Source of the DNA: Setophaga petechia
Lineage: Eukaryota; Chordata; Aves; Passeriformes; Parulidae
Length of the DNA: 64,000 bases
Assembly (NCBI GenBank): GCA_024362935.1
Contig: JANCRA010000007.1
Span: 20,051,003-20,115,002, forward strand
Reading direction: 5' to 3'
Shown piece after piece: positions 41,101-56,100 of this stretch (position 1 is the stretch's first letter; every line of letters starts with the position of its first letter). The notes below the pieces were generated by a model. That model was given only the letters and a program-made list of their open reading frames with translations. It was not told the DNA's origin and did no database searches. The position numbers and the translations under genes were made by a program.

Positions 41101-44100
41101 TTCCAGTGATAGCTGTTGACTCCCTCAAAGGGTGGGAAGACCTGCAGAGAGATCTAGACAAATGACAGAGCTAGGCAATCACCAACCCCATGAAGTTAAC
41201 AAGGACAAGTTCCTGACTGTGCACCTGGGGCAGGAAACCCTGGCTCTAAGTACAGACTGGGGAGTGAGAGGCTGGAGAGCAACCCTGCACTTGATGATCC
41301 TTGAGGGTCCCTTTGAGCTAAGGATCTGTTATGATTCCATGAACAAACCACTTCATGAAGACAATATTGAACTTCTGATGCTTGCTGCCCTAGAAGATAG
41401 GAGAGGCATAGGTATTCGAATTCTCAGATTGCAGGCCTGGATAAGCTAACAGCCAATAGGTACATATATTGATACTGAAAGACTTAAGCAGGGCTGTATT
41501 GTCTCAATTCTTCAATGTCAAGAGGGATCTGTAGAAAATGGCTGGGCCTGCCAGTAGTAGCAAAACGAGGTGAAAGTATTAGGCTGGGTCAGCTGAGGCT
41601 GTGTCATCCAGTAGGGCATTTCTGCTTTTGTACAACTTCAAGTGTCATTTGAAACCAAGACTAGGGACTTTGACAAACCTTGTGTTAAGATATCTCAGTA
41701 CCTCTTGCTTTTAGTGAAGCTTGCAGAACTCCAGTCCAGGGAGAGGAATATGTTGTATTTTGTCTGATAAGTTTTCTTAGGACTATGCAACTGGGCTTTC
41801 AGCGAAAACCACTTCCAAATACAAAATTTTTAATCTTGTAGGATTTAAAAATATGTCCTTATATGCTACAGTAAGGCTACTGTTGTGGTTGAGCTAGCAG
41901 AAGCACTTGATGTATCTTATAGTAGGAAAACTATGGACAAGCAGGAGATAAGTGTCCTGTTGACTTTCAAAAACCAAACCACTATTGCTGATGCTTCAGA
42001 GACACCGTTTGTTAGTGACTAGATTGGCTGTACAACTTGTTGGATCTGTTCAGAGGATGTTTCCATGCAGTACCCCTGTGCTTAATGGTCCAGTGTGAGA
42101 CTGCCTAACTCTACCTAACTGTAGGTACAATACTCATCAGAAACCATAGTATCTCCCTGCAGTACATAGTTAAGATAATCTAATCCTTAGAGATAATCAG
42201 GCTTAATTTAATAGTGAAATATAGCATGCATGTTACTACAGAAACACAATTGGATTGTAAAACAATTGTGTGAAATACAGCTGGAGTTGGTTTTGAAGGT
42301 GATGAAATTTGTGTTACTTTAGTTTAAATGGCTCCTTAATTCAGGAAAAGAGTCTTAAATTAATAAAACATGGAAATTTTGGGTTGTAATGACATGTTGT
42401 AAATCTTTCTTGGAGAACGTTACGTGTAACATATTAGGTGTGGGCATTAATATATCCTTTTATGTAGTTTAGAAATGTGTTGAATACAGAAGAGAGGAAG
42501 GTTCCAGACACAAAGCAAAAAAAAAAAGACAAAAACAAAAACTTGTGCTGGACTTTTAGCTTTTTTTTTTTTAAAGTAAGGTGATATAGAGCATACATAA
42601 AACTTCTCAGAAAAGGTCCCTAAATGGAGGATGGCTAATTGCTGGCTGTATTTAGAGGGATTGTTGAATCAGTGGAGATGGAAACTGGTTATCTCTGTGA
42701 ATGTTACCTGGCTTATAGGTGTTGCAAATACTAGTGAAATTAGATTTTTCTGCTAGTGGGGCAGAATAGAAGACTGGAATAGAATTGTAGCAAACTTTTT
42801 TTTAAGTCTTCTGAAGACCTCTTTCTGCAAATTATGCCTAGAAGGCCAAGAGGCATTTTAGTGCATATAAGATGTCTCAGAGGGTTCTAATAACTTGAAG
42901 ACTCTAAAATGTTATGAAAGTGTGGCTTTCGGGTTGTCATGGTTTGACACTGGCACAATGCCAGTACCCCCATGAAAATTCCCTCTCCCTGGCATCTGCT
43001 GTGAGGTGGTACCCGGAAATAAGCAAAGCAGGCTCCTGCTTAGGGAAAAAGGGGGAAAAAAAAAACTTTATTAACTAAACTACAAAAAACTAAACCACAA
43101 AGGAAGAAAAATAAACACAAGGAAAATGAAAACTACACAGAAACACTTCCCCCTCCTCCTCCCACCAAATCCCCAGTACATTTACATTTCCCAAAATTAT
43201 CAACACTCGGTCTGGCACCTCCCTTTAGAAAATCAAATCTTCAGCTCATGAAGAGTAGATGGAGTCCTTCCTTGTGCCACGGACTTCTTGTCACAATCAG
43301 CACCGCCCGGAGTTTTTTCTGCTATCTCGTAACATCTTCCTTCCATGCCAGGTGCTCTCACCACCTTGCATAGGATGGGGCAGAGGCCTGCTTTCAGGGT
43401 GGACCTTTTAAGGATGCCTCGTCTCGTTCCAAGCAGAGCGCAGTCTCATCTCTGGGACCTTTGTCCCCCCCATTTCTTCTACATCCCCTGGGGCCGAGGG
43501 GTCTCAACACTGAACTCTCTTGGCTCTGAGCCCTTGCTTCCCCCTGCAATGCAGTCTCTGTATCACCAGGAAACAGTCCATGGATATACAACAAAAGAGT
43601 CCAGCAAAAAATGCCACTCCATCTTTCTCCATTCCTTCAACATCTCTCTTTCTCTTTGCCAGACCTCCTCACTGGCCTATTTCTTCCTTCATCCTCCACT
43701 CTTATCCCTTTTCTAGGAAAGGTAATGTTCTGTGAAGTTTTCATTATCCACAAAGGGTTAAAAGCTCTCCCAAGCGGCATCCACCCTTCCATCCCTCCGG
43801 GTCAGGCCTACCTCACTTTGGCCACGTGGCTTTCCCCTCCCCCCCCACCCCAGCCAGCAGCTGAGCCGGGGGAGAGAAGGAGCTCTGTCCCGCCAGAAAT
43901 TCAAGAGAGACTCTGAGGGAAAAGAGCCCTGCTTTTAACTCCTTGGGTTTGTGGTCTCAGAGGCGGATCCAATGCCCCACTAGTCAAACCAGGTGCCCAT
44001 CTTAAAATCCGAACATCCATTGGTGACCACAGCACAAACAACATATCCCAGATGTCCCATTTCCAGTCAAATCATGACACGGGTGGTGCTAATTTTCCGC

Positions 44101-47100
44101 ACAGCCATCACAGTTTGGTGTTGCTAGTGACTTGTGTTTTTTAATTACCTGAGCTGTATAGGGATTTATTTGTTCTTGATGTTGTTTTGGTTTTGTTTTT
44201 AGGAGATAAGAGAGAGAGTTGGGAAAACTACTGTCTTGATCAAAAGAGAACTAATAATTCTGAGACCTACATGGAAATACTAGCGCTAAAGAAAAGAACT
44301 GAAACCTTGGAAGGTCAGATAGCTGTGCTTGAAGATCAGTGCCAAAGAGAAAAAACTGAAAAAGAAGAGTTAAATCAGCAGATAGCAAACTTGCATCTGA
44401 AACTCTCTGCTTCTGAAGAAAAGGCTTCTGGCTTAAGTGGAGAACTTGAACAATGTCAAGCTGCATATCAGGAGACTGTTTCTGAATTGGACAAACAGAA
44501 AACTATAAATAAGGAACAAGAAGAAAAGATCATTCAGCTAAATAATGAAGTATCAGATGCTAAACAAAATATAATTGACAAAGTGTCACAAATTAAAACA
44601 ATGCAGTCCCAGGTAGATGAATTGTATAAATGTCACTCAGACTCTTATGCTGTGGATATTGATTTAGTTAATGTGAAGGATTCCTTAGACCAAAAAAAAA
44701 ATGAACCAGAGACAGCTCAAATGAGTCCTCCATCCATGCAGTTCCAAACTGCTTCTACAGCAGATGTGGGACAGGAGAGCTCTTTTCACCACAGCATTGA
44801 AAGCATTTGGGAAGAATGCAAAATTATGATTAAGGCTTCCTCACAAAAAAGTCATCAGATCCAACAACTACGTCAGCAAGTTGAAGACTTAGAGAAGAGA
44901 ATTCATGATAGTGACAATTACAATAATCAACTGAAAATAAAATTAAATGAGATTACAAATCAAGAGCATCAGTCTGTAAAGGAAAAAGATCTTATGAATC
45001 AGTTACAAGAGCAAATCCAGAAGAAAACACAGGATTTTGAAAAACAGGCTGCAGAAAATCAGAGAGTAATCACACAGTTTCAGGAGAAAGTTGCCAGGTA
45101 TGAGGGAGAAATAAGAGATCTTAAATCCCTGTTGGAGGCTTCTAGGACTAAAGATGACAGGATGAAAGAGTTAGAAGAAGAACTAAAAGAAAAAGAATTG
45201 ACTGTTTTAAATCTAGAAAGTAATACAGTAGCTCTGCAAGGGAAATGTACCAGTGTAGACAGAGAACTGAAAGAACTCAATGATCGAGAAGCAAATTTGA
45301 AGGATGAAGTTGTGCAGTTGATGAACAGTCTGGAGACCATGAAACACATTCTTCAGGAAAAGGAGAAAAATGAGTGTGAGCAAATACAGTCTATGGAACT
45401 GTAAGTAAATAATGAGATTACCCATAACCCTTTATGAATAAAATGAAGTTAAAACTCCCTTATATGAACATCAGTTTGATATACCACATTTGCATGTTTA
45501 TAAACTTGATTAACCAAACTGCTTCTTTGGGAAATTTCTATACACTGCTCGAATTTAACATTTGCATATCCTGCAGTCTATGTTTTCCTCACCTGTTTGT
45601 ATATTCTTTCAAAAATATACATCTTAATTGTGTGGAACTATTGTGCAGGGAAATAGGAGCATACAATAAAATCAATTATTTGGGGATTTCTAATAACTTT
45701 GTTGCAGACCCTTTCTGAAAGAGATTACATAATGCAATATTATACCCTGTAACTTGTATAAAAGTAGGGCATATTTTCTTTGGAAAGGACTGAATGGTAA
45801 AAGGAAAGGAAGAAAGGGGAGGGGGAAAAGCCTAGGGAGTGAACAGATGGTTTTGATAACAGCTATTCTAGGTGAACAGTTTTACTGTAAGACTTAAGGG
45901 AATAATGGGTGTAGAGAGTAGAACTTTGCTCAGCACCCTCTACTTTTTAAATCTGTAAGAAATAGGAGACTATGTACATCTGAAAGATATTTGCAATATG
46001 GGAAGGAAATTGCAATTATGTCAGGATAGCTTTAAGATGCTATGTAGCCCTTCACCTGAGTATGGTCTCTTTAGTGCTGTGTCTGTGGGTACTGCACAAA
46101 CTCCAAAGTATAGTTTAGCATGAAGGTCTGATGGTCCCCAACCCTGTGCTGGTGAAATTTGGAAGATTTCTCTTCATGAAGCCTTGTATTATATTGTCAT
46201 TTATAGCACCTGAAAAACCTTCCTTTAGTTAGTTTAAAAGTCCAATATGTCCTACTGGAAACTCCTTGAAATAAATGTGATCACTTAAAAATAAACCCAT
46301 CAAACTTATTCTTTACTTTGCAGAACTTGTGATGGCAGGATTTATTGCAGTGTTGCTGGGTTTTTTTCCACTTTTTATTGATCTTTATACTTAGAAGAAC
46401 TGGGATGTAGTTATCAACTTTAAACTTACTTGCTTTTAACCTTGCACTTTTCTAATTTATAAAGTCACCTAATGATGAAAATGATTGCTCTACTGTGCTT
46501 AAAAAGATAATATTTTTTAAAATTGAGTGTTCAGAAGTGAATCTGAGCAGTTTATTACTTCAAGCTCATATAGTAAGACACTGAAATCCAGATGTAAAAA
46601 GCTTGTCATTGATCTGTTAGAGCTGAGATTCTATTTGCTAATAAAGAGCCTGAGCTAACATGTAAGACTAATGTTATTTATGTCTCTTGATTTCTAACCC
46701 AAGGCTACGTAAAGATCTTTCTGAAAGCTCTGCCCTCGTGCAAAGTTTGAAAAAAGATTTGCAGAGGAAAGAGGAAGAATACACAGATTTGAAAGAGAAG
46801 TTTTCTGATGCCAAGAAACAAATTCAGCAAGTACAAAAAGAGGTTAGTAACCATAGGCAAAATGTTTCTTCTGCACGTTTGGGCTTCTGTTATTAAAACC
46901 TGTTTTCACAAACCTCAGTCTATGGATGTTAAAAGAGATTCATAATAAGGCTATTTTGAGTGATACGTTTCAAGTGTCTTCCTTGTGCACTACCAGCCCC
47001 TGAAATTTAATGAAGATGCTTGCAAAAATTTAATTTAAGTAGTTGATTATCTAGATAACTTACAGAGTTTGTAAAGGGCTTATAATTAAATGTAAGTTTT

Positions 47101-50100
47101 GCTTGCTCTCTTGTTGCAGGTGTGTGCAATGCAAACTCAGGAGAAATCCCTGAGGAAACAAGTTGATGAACTTGAGAAAATTAAAAAGCAGTTTAGTGAC
47201 GAATTAGAGTTCAAACAGCGCACAATCTTGCAACTTAAAAAGGTATTTTTAAAATAAAATTTTACTTGCTCTTAATTTTTTTTTGACTCATCTACTAATG
47301 AGACAAGTTTTCAAAGCAACTGGAGAAAGGTTGCAAAAGCTGGGGTAAAAATAGGAGTAGCCAGCTGAAATAAGTTTTAACAGGTGAATGAAAAATCATT
47401 AAAGAAATTCTCATGCAGGACTTTTTAAAAACAATTTGACAATTGGTCTAGTAAATAAATACTTAATACCTGCAGAGTTGCTGATTAGTGACACTTAGAT
47501 ATGTTAGTACCAATGTCTCTTTATTTTTAAACAGCTGGATTGCTACTTTATACTATATGAAGAACTTATTCATTGGGACTATTTGTCTTAAATGCCTTAT
47601 TTGTTATTTATTAAATTTAAAATGAAAAGCTATTAATTTCTAGCATCTGTATTTGTTTCTTTCAGCATATTCTAATTTCTTTAATTTGCTTTCAATGTGA
47701 TATTCAGGAGCAGTTGGACAAAGAAAAGCTGGAAGAAATCTCCAAACAGTATGAGAAAACACATAAAGGTCGGAAAGAACTATAATTGTTCCAATTTTTT
47801 GTGTGTGTGTCCAATGACAACATTATGAGTGATCATGTCAGTAAGAAATTTGAAAAGTATTCATATTTGTATTTTAGAGTAAAGGCACTCCAACTTGGAT
47901 GTTAAAATCTCAGAGTCAGAAAATAATTTTCTTTGAATTGTTACTAGATATATTTGTAAGGAGGTAAACGGTCTCAGATTAAGAAACGTAAGCAGAGAAA
48001 ATTTTAGCATTCATTTAGTCAATACTGGGATTTATTTTGTTTTATTTTATTGTCCATTTTAGCAAAAGCACAAACTCGCATACTATTGTGTATGGTAGCA
48101 CAAAGTTTCTGCAGATTTGATAAGCAATTAGGGGTTGAACAGTAGTTAATTTCTCATAGCCATACAAGCTATTTTTTGGTGTTTTAACACCAAAACACAC
48201 ATCTAAGTTAAACTGGTGAGAATAGAATCACTTAAGAGTTTGGGATCTGGAAAGTTCTGTATAGATGTTCTATTTCCTTGTAATAGAGCTTTTGATCTCA
48301 GGGAGTGGAGAAATTACTTGTAACTAAGGCAATTTGGGAGAATGGTGGGAACTAGGAGAAGGCTCATCTGTAAATTAATTTTAAAATTTTCAGATCTGTG
48401 TGCAAAGGAAAAAATAATTGAAGATATGCGGATGACATTAGAAGAACAAGAACAGACTCAGACTGAACAGGATAAAGTGCTTGAAGCCAAATTAGAAGAG
48501 ACCAACAGATTGCTTTTGGGTAATCTCTCCTTGGAGAGGGAACAGGGAAGGAAAATTGTTTTGAATGTGTATTGTGATAGCTGCTTTACGTTTCTGGTTT
48601 ACTTATCAATTGCTATTTAGATGTTACTTTTACATAACAAATAGCAATTTCCTAAAAGGCTTCTGTTGTCTGTGATCATAGCTAATAAATCCAAACAACT
48701 TTAGTAAAAGGGTGGGAACATGTTCAAATACATGTTTAAAATAATACATTATGTAAACTCATTTTGTGTTCTTCCTAGAACTGGAAGCCTGGAAGCAGAA
48801 ATACAGAGAGCTGAATAACCAGTGCAATAGTGACTGGCAGGAAAAGATGAGCAAAAATGAGGAGAAAACCATAAATGAAGATGAGGAATTTATAAAGCTG
48901 CAAAAAGAACTGGAGGTAAAACATAATGATATAATTCATACTTAAATCTAAGGCCACAACACCCGTTTAAGGAGTCTTAAGTATTTTTGTGTCACTGTCT
49001 TCAAGAGACTAGGGCATGATATGGTAAAGAAAACCTCCTTGGAAGCATCTTTTCCATACAGCCTCACTGTTGCCCTGTAATGGAGTGCAGCCTGTCTTAA
49101 TCCAACCCCTGGTGTCAGTTCCAGGGATCTCTCCTGTCAGTTCCTAAATCAAACTCTCTCAAGATCTTGTTCATGCTGCGTGGCCTGTAAGCCCTTCCAG
49201 TAAAGCTGAAGACTTTCCTCTAACTCTCCTTGGATTAGAAAGTAGACTTATTTTCCAAGCAACTTTTCAGGTGCTTCCTGTCTTATGCAGTAAAATGTCT
49301 GACAAGAGGTTTGATTGTGATAGAAATGGAGATGAAGTTGCTGTGGATTGAAGTGACATTCTTAGGTACATGCTGTCTCTGCCTACCATTCAAACTGTCC
49401 TGCATTGTTTCCCTTTCAGTCTTGAAGCAGACATTAGTTTTCTAGTGTGTCCTTTAAGGCAGCAAAAAGCTTGGGGTTTGTAAGGTAGAAATGTCTGTTT
49501 ACCATTCCTTTTGACATATGTATCTGTGATTGACCCAGAATGTTTTGAGGAAAAAAATTCTATTCCACGAAGATGTGCCAGTCTGAATAAGAAATGCTGA
49601 AACTTGATAATTTTTGCAATACAGAAGAACAAGTATTATACAATGAGTAAAATACTTGTACCTGGGAGTATGCTAGAGTAAAACTGTGCTGCTGTTTCTG
49701 TTATGTTTTTCAGATAATCCATTCAATGATATTCTGATTTTTAAATCTTTTTTTTTTCTCTCTACTTATGGTTTTATTTCTGGTTTCATCCAATTAGGAA
49801 AATGAGGCCAAGTATCAAACTGATAGGAAAAAGTGGCTTGAGGAAAAAATGGGACTCATAAATCAAGTAAAAGAAGCTGAGAACCATCGCAACAGGGAAA
49901 TGAGAAAGTTTGTGGAGGATAGAGAACATCATGTGAAGCAGCAAGCAGAAATTGTAAGTGACTTGTCTCAGCATTGTCCTGTAGTGTCTTTTGTGCAGAG
50001 TAAATCACATAGCAAGTGTTGAACAGGGGGGGCACTTGAGAGTAGCTGGCCTTTGTCAGTTCCCTTACTTTCTCACATGACAACACCTGGATGAGATGTT

Positions 50101-53100
50101 CTCAATATGAAAAAGGAAGACTAGGAGGCTCATAAAATGAAAAATCTTAACACATAATGGAAATTAACATGCCTGTTCCTTCCTGTTCCATCACGTTATG
50201 AAGTCTTCAAACTTCATACTATGTGTAAAACACTAATAAATAACCCACACTTAAATGAATTGCTCCTTAAAAGCTTAGAAAGCTTACTTTGGAAAATACT
50301 TAGTCAGTATGCATTGATGGTATGTGCTAGCGCTGGGGAGACAGATAGTTACTAACTGAGGCACCTTACTTGTTCACTGGACTGCAGCAAGGTTGCAATT
50401 TTTTAATCAGATGAAATTATTATATGAACTTCTGCAATCTAAAACTACATTTGCATCTAGAAGTAGTTAGCAATGCCTTTGTGGACCTGCAATCAGTACA
50501 GGAGGATTTTAGGAGCTGACAAATAATTTTACTTTATCTGTGACTTTTCTTGACTGAGAACTGTAATTAATAAAGTCTTCAAGCGAGCAAACAGGAGCTA
50601 TGGTTCTCAAAAAGAAAATTCTCTTCACAAAGAGTATAAATACAGATTTTCTAGTTGAAACATGGCTTTACTTTTGCATATTTGTACTGAAACTAGTTCT
50701 ATGTTGTCAGGACCCAGGACATCCCTCTGGCTGTCCTGAGCAGCCAAGACCCTTGCCAGGGGTCTCAGAGCCCAAAATGCCTCTGTGGGTTTGATTATGG
50801 CCCGTGGAGCAAATTACCAACCTTCTATGAACACCAGCAAGCCACAACAGTTTAAGTAGAATATTAGTGAAGTTATCACAGGGTGAAATATGCATTTTGG
50901 GATTTTGGTACAGGGGGTTTATGGAGACAAGATGGAGGGAACTGGGTGTATCCAGCCTTTCTCCTTCTTCTTCTTGGCCTCCATCTTCTGTGGTGATGTT
51001 GGCACTTAACAGATTGGTTTAGAGTAGAAGCTCACTGTCTAACATAGGTGATGGGCATTGGGAAGTAATTGTAAACATTGCACACATAGTTTGTAGTATA
51101 AAGACATAACACCACCCCGGGGGCAGGCAGAGTGCCTGTGGCTGCCCTGCTGAGCAGATCTCTGCTGGGCAGAAAGAAAATTTTTTAGATAAGAATTAAT
51201 AAACAACCTTGAGACCGAGAGATGAAGAGCTCTGACTCCTTCTTTAAGTGCCGGGCTGGGAAAAGAGACTTTGGAACTTTTCTCGGGGTCACTCTGACAA
51301 ACTAATGATCCCGACACTATGTGGGCTTTAATAAAATCTGCGTAGGCTCTTAAGCTATTAAAGTTATAAAATAGTACTAACTGTGCAAAACATAACTAGC
51401 AGAAGAGTTCAGATACTGTGTAGAAGTGGTGTTCTATTCTAAACTACCTTTTTTAATGTTTAGGAAAGACTTGCTGCACAGCTCATAGAGAAGGACAGCA
51501 ATCTTCAAAAGTGGCGTGCAGAAAGAGATGAGCTAGTACAAGCTTTGGAAGTACAGCTCAAGACTTTGGCTTCTAGTACCATAGAAAAAGATAAAGAAAT
51601 AGAAAGGCTGAAACAGGCTGCAGTAATGACTTCAGAAAAGGTCAGTTTTCTCTTTTTCCTGTGTGAATTTTTGAGAGTTTTTTGTTACCCATTGATTCTG
51701 CAAAATATTATAGTTGCTCTTTGCATTCTGGCTCTATCTTTTGTTCTTAAACACTATCGTATTGAAACCATTTGCAGCGAATTTAACAAGAAAAGCTTTG
51801 TTTGTTTGCAACTGAATTTTTAATAGTAATTAGAGCTTGAAAATATTTAGCAGTTCAAGTAAACACTCTTGTGAATTTGGACTGGATATCTGAAACTCTC
51901 CCATTTTTTGTCTTTTTCACAGCACCAAGAACTTCATGAGCACATGGGAGGTGAACTTAGAATTCTAAAAAAGCATAGTAAAGTAAAAAGTTTTGTGTTA
52001 GGTTTACTCAGACTCTTACAAGGCTTTTCTTCACTTTACATAAAGGCATTAAATTATTGGCTGTGTATTGGATACCTGACTGGTTTAGCCTGCAGTTTTA
52101 AAACTGTCATGACCAAGTAATCCTAATGATGCTCGTGATATATTACTTTCTCTTGAGAGTCCTGAAATTTGTGGCAATTTTTGCTATGTTTATTAGGATA
52201 AGGAAACTGACATAGAAGATCTAAAAAAACAGCTGGCAGAGAAAGATGACTTTATAAAGGAAATGAAACAGCAGATTAACCATGAAAATCCTCAGTCTTT
52301 GGCAGAAGTACCTTTATCTGAAGAAGGACAAGATAAAATCGATCAGTCTGTAAACAAAGAGGTATGTTTGTTTATGTATCAATGATATGTTAATAATTTT
52401 GTTGTTTTTTTAGTATATATTTCTGTATATAGTTCTGAAAATTCCTGGGAATGCAGTGCTGCTGGGATTCTGGGTGGGATTCCCTCTCAGAATCCCAGCA
52501 GAGCCTGTTGGAGAACTACCTTCTGGCTTTCCATGAGCTTTTATCATTTTCTTTTTTAAGAGGATTTTTCTTTTTTAAGAAGGTTTCACCTTCAGAATGA
52601 ACCAATGTAAGAAGGAACAGCTGGAATTCTCTAGAAGGGAAAGAAAGCTCCTTAAGATTTGGAAATATTATACTTTTCTCACAAAAGCTGCTATTACTGC
52701 CTAGTTCCTAAGGAGCAACAGAGTTAAGATGGCGACAATCACTAAGAACTTCTGCCCTTGATGAAAAAATACTTGGCAACAAAGTATCAGGCTGAGGAAA
52801 ATTCTGTGATCATAGATACAAAAAAGTTCAAAATTTAACAAAAAAGATTTTAGATTATCAGGCTTAAACTCTGCTATAGTTGGTTTCTTCACTTCTGTTG
52901 TAAATGTTCTGAAAGCTAACAGCTGGAAAATAGAACACCTACTTTGCAGTCGACTGGGAGGTGGTATGTATTATATAGTATTGAACTCATAGTTTAAATC
53001 TTGTTTTCATACATTTTCCATGTACCTGCAGGACCATTCTGAAATTGTCCTTGATTCTACTGAAGTGTCCACAGAGGATGGAAAAACGAGTCGGTTCCCA

Positions 53101-56100
53101 GAACCAGAGATGGAAATCCAGTTCACACCTCTGCAACCCCATAAGATGGAGGTGAAGCACCAAGGCAGCACCTCACCAGTTACAGTTAAAATGCTCAAGC
53201 CAAGAAGGAAAAGGAAAAGTGTAGAGATGAATGAGGTGTGAACTCAACCAACTGACAAAATCTGTTGTGCAGCTTTTCAGTTTATTACTGTGATCATTTA
53301 TTAAAACTCTAACTTCTTATTTTCTGCTGAGATCTGAGGGATATGCACAGGGTATTGTTTCAACCCCATGTCTCCCAAGTCCCGAATCTCTGGCCTGTGT
53401 TGAATAAGGTCATAGGCTTCAGCTGATCCAGACACTGTCTCCTTGTGCCTGATTTTCACTTTCTCTTTACCTTTTACATTTCTCTCTCCCAGGTAGTGCC
53501 ATTTCTTGCTGCCTCCAGCTTTGATCTATGAGATCACAGATCAGTTCTATAAAATAGTTTATTTTGGTTTAGGTGGTCATTGGTATCAATTATCATTTCT
53601 TCTAATTTTCTTTAGGATTTTGTGAAGAGTGAGAACAAGAGAAATGCAAAACCTCTTATGGCTGACTCACCTTCTACAAGCAACAAAAAAAAGGTTTGAT
53701 TTTGTTCCATTTTTGAAGTCAGTTTAGCCTTTTCTGTAAAGGTAGACTTGTGAAGAGCAAATATTCTTATGCCAAAGTATCTTATTCTTACCGATGTATT
53801 TCAACAGGATTCTTCAACATTTATGGTGTCTTTCTACTAAACTCTATAAGCTAAAGGGTCTGTATTTGCCAAGAATGTGTAGTGTCTCAGCTGCAGTGTG
53901 CAGTGATTCAAAGGGGAAGGATGTTGCATTTTGAATAGTTAAAAAGACTCGTTTGAGCATGTTTGAGTGTGATGTTTTAGGCAATGCCTTTGAAGTAAAA
54001 CTAAAGTTTACCCACATATATGGCAACTATAAAAAGATTCTTTTAGGCCATAGTAGTCACCTGGGCAGGTCCAGAAGGTGAGACATTTATTTGTCCCATC
54101 AGATTCTTTTATTTCTAATTAATACAATAGAATTATAATTAGCTTGTCAAGTAAAATACAAGTTTCAATCTGCCTTTAAAAAAAGAAAACTCCTCTGTTT
54201 ACTGTATGACTCATGCTCTTAAGTGTATTCTGTGAAACTTTCTTTCTTCTGGATGTAAAATGAGGTTGTCTACATTACTTGCTGTAGTGATATCATTACT
54301 AAATTGAACAAAGGTGTCAGTAGCAAAGCTCATGTCAGCTGGAAAATAATACTGAAGTAAAATGAAATGAAACTTGAGGATTAAGTCAATTTTCAGCTTA
54401 AACAATGATCCTGTATTTCTTTACAGATGTCTACTTCACAGTCTCTTAGAAAAGAATACTCCTTAAGAAGGCAAGAATCTACTCTAAATAAAAAGTCATC
54501 TAAGAAGAAAGATGGGACACTACAGAAAATTGGTGATTTTTTCCAAAGTTCTCCTACTATTATTCACTCTAAAGGTTTGTACAGTATAAATGAGGCTTAT
54601 TTCCTATTCTCTGGCTGCTGTAGAATGGCAGAGAGGAAAAGATTGTCTTGGTTGTGAGGACCACATAATTCTAAAGCTTAGGTTAAGTGTGAAATATAAA
54701 CCAGGTGGAAAGAAAGATGCAGTGTGAAATATGTACATATTTATCATCAAATCAGTGATAACTTTTGGGCCCAAAATCTTGGGAGTTACTCTGTACTTAT
54801 TTGCATGTAAAGGCAGTTTTAGAAACTTGCCCAGCTGCTGTGAAAAAATCAAGGATTGAATCCAAACTCCAAATCTTACCTCATTCTATAAGCAGTCTCT
54901 TGTTGCTGTGAAAACTTTATTAATGTTTTTTGGATGTTTGTTATTTTATGAAATCTGAAAGCCACTGACTCATGAAAATATTTGGAAGATTTCATTAAAC
55001 TGAATATAGTGCAATTAATGGATTTTGTTAAGTTTAGGTATAGCCTTGGGAAGATGAATTGCTTGGACTTTCCATTGAAGGATATGTTTTTACTCCTTCC
55101 TACAGTAAAAACGATCTCTGGGTCATTGTGCTTTTAAAAAAGATTAAAATTAGCAGGGACCACAAGGAATCACCAATGTTAAATTCTAAAATACACTATT
55201 ATTTATTTAAAACAAAGTTGGTAATTTTTTAATGTGGACAGTTAAAATAAACTCCTGTACCAATGTGAAAGCTTGTCCTGCTACAAGTACATCTTAAAGT
55301 ATCTGACATACTACAGTCTAGATAATAACTGTGTGAAATTTTTTAAAATTTCTGTTTGTCATATTGGTTCCAGGAACACAGTATGTATTATTACCAATGG
55401 AAGCCAAACTCAGACTACTAAAAATTTCATCCTTAATTTGAATACTCAATTTGAGCAAATGAGTTCTGTTTTGTAACCTTTATTACCATGTCCTGTATGG
55501 TTTCCCTCTTTTTATAAAAGTATTGCATATTTCTTATTTTTTTCTAGTACATATACTCCTCTCTTTATAGAGATAGTATTGAACTATAAAAAGGTATAGA
55601 AGAAACTGACTGTACGCTGTACTTGTGTCAACACAAAAGTTAAGCCTGTTGTTCAACTTAGTAGTCTTTAAGTGAGATCTGAATCCTAAGTGATTTTTAA
55701 TGTGCTGTTTAAGTGTGTCCTTTAAGCTTTTGCACCTGAAGCTACAGAAAATTGCTTCCAGCTACAGAAAACTGGTAGTCAAATACCAGTTCTGAATTTT
55801 TATACTTGAACTTTGGTTTACACTGGTTTAATTTTTAAACTGTTTTAATAAAGCCTACTTTATTCATTAATTTTAAGGCTCACAAAACCATGACATGTAT
55901 TTATGATAAAATTTGTCTTCTAGCAAAGAAGCTAATTGAGACAATAAGTTCTCCCAAGTCTGCAGAACAGGAAAATGTCAAAGAAAATGAGCTCAAGCCA
56001 AAACGAGCTAAGAGAAAGCTGTATACAACTGACATTTCTTGCCCTCTGGATATCCCTAGTTCTTCAGTAAGTGATTAAGATTCCTGTTTTCCCCACTGTA

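Noticed and set aside
43345..43716. 123-codon ORF
   Set aside because: Lies wholly inside the ERVL-type solo LTR, which is non-coding.
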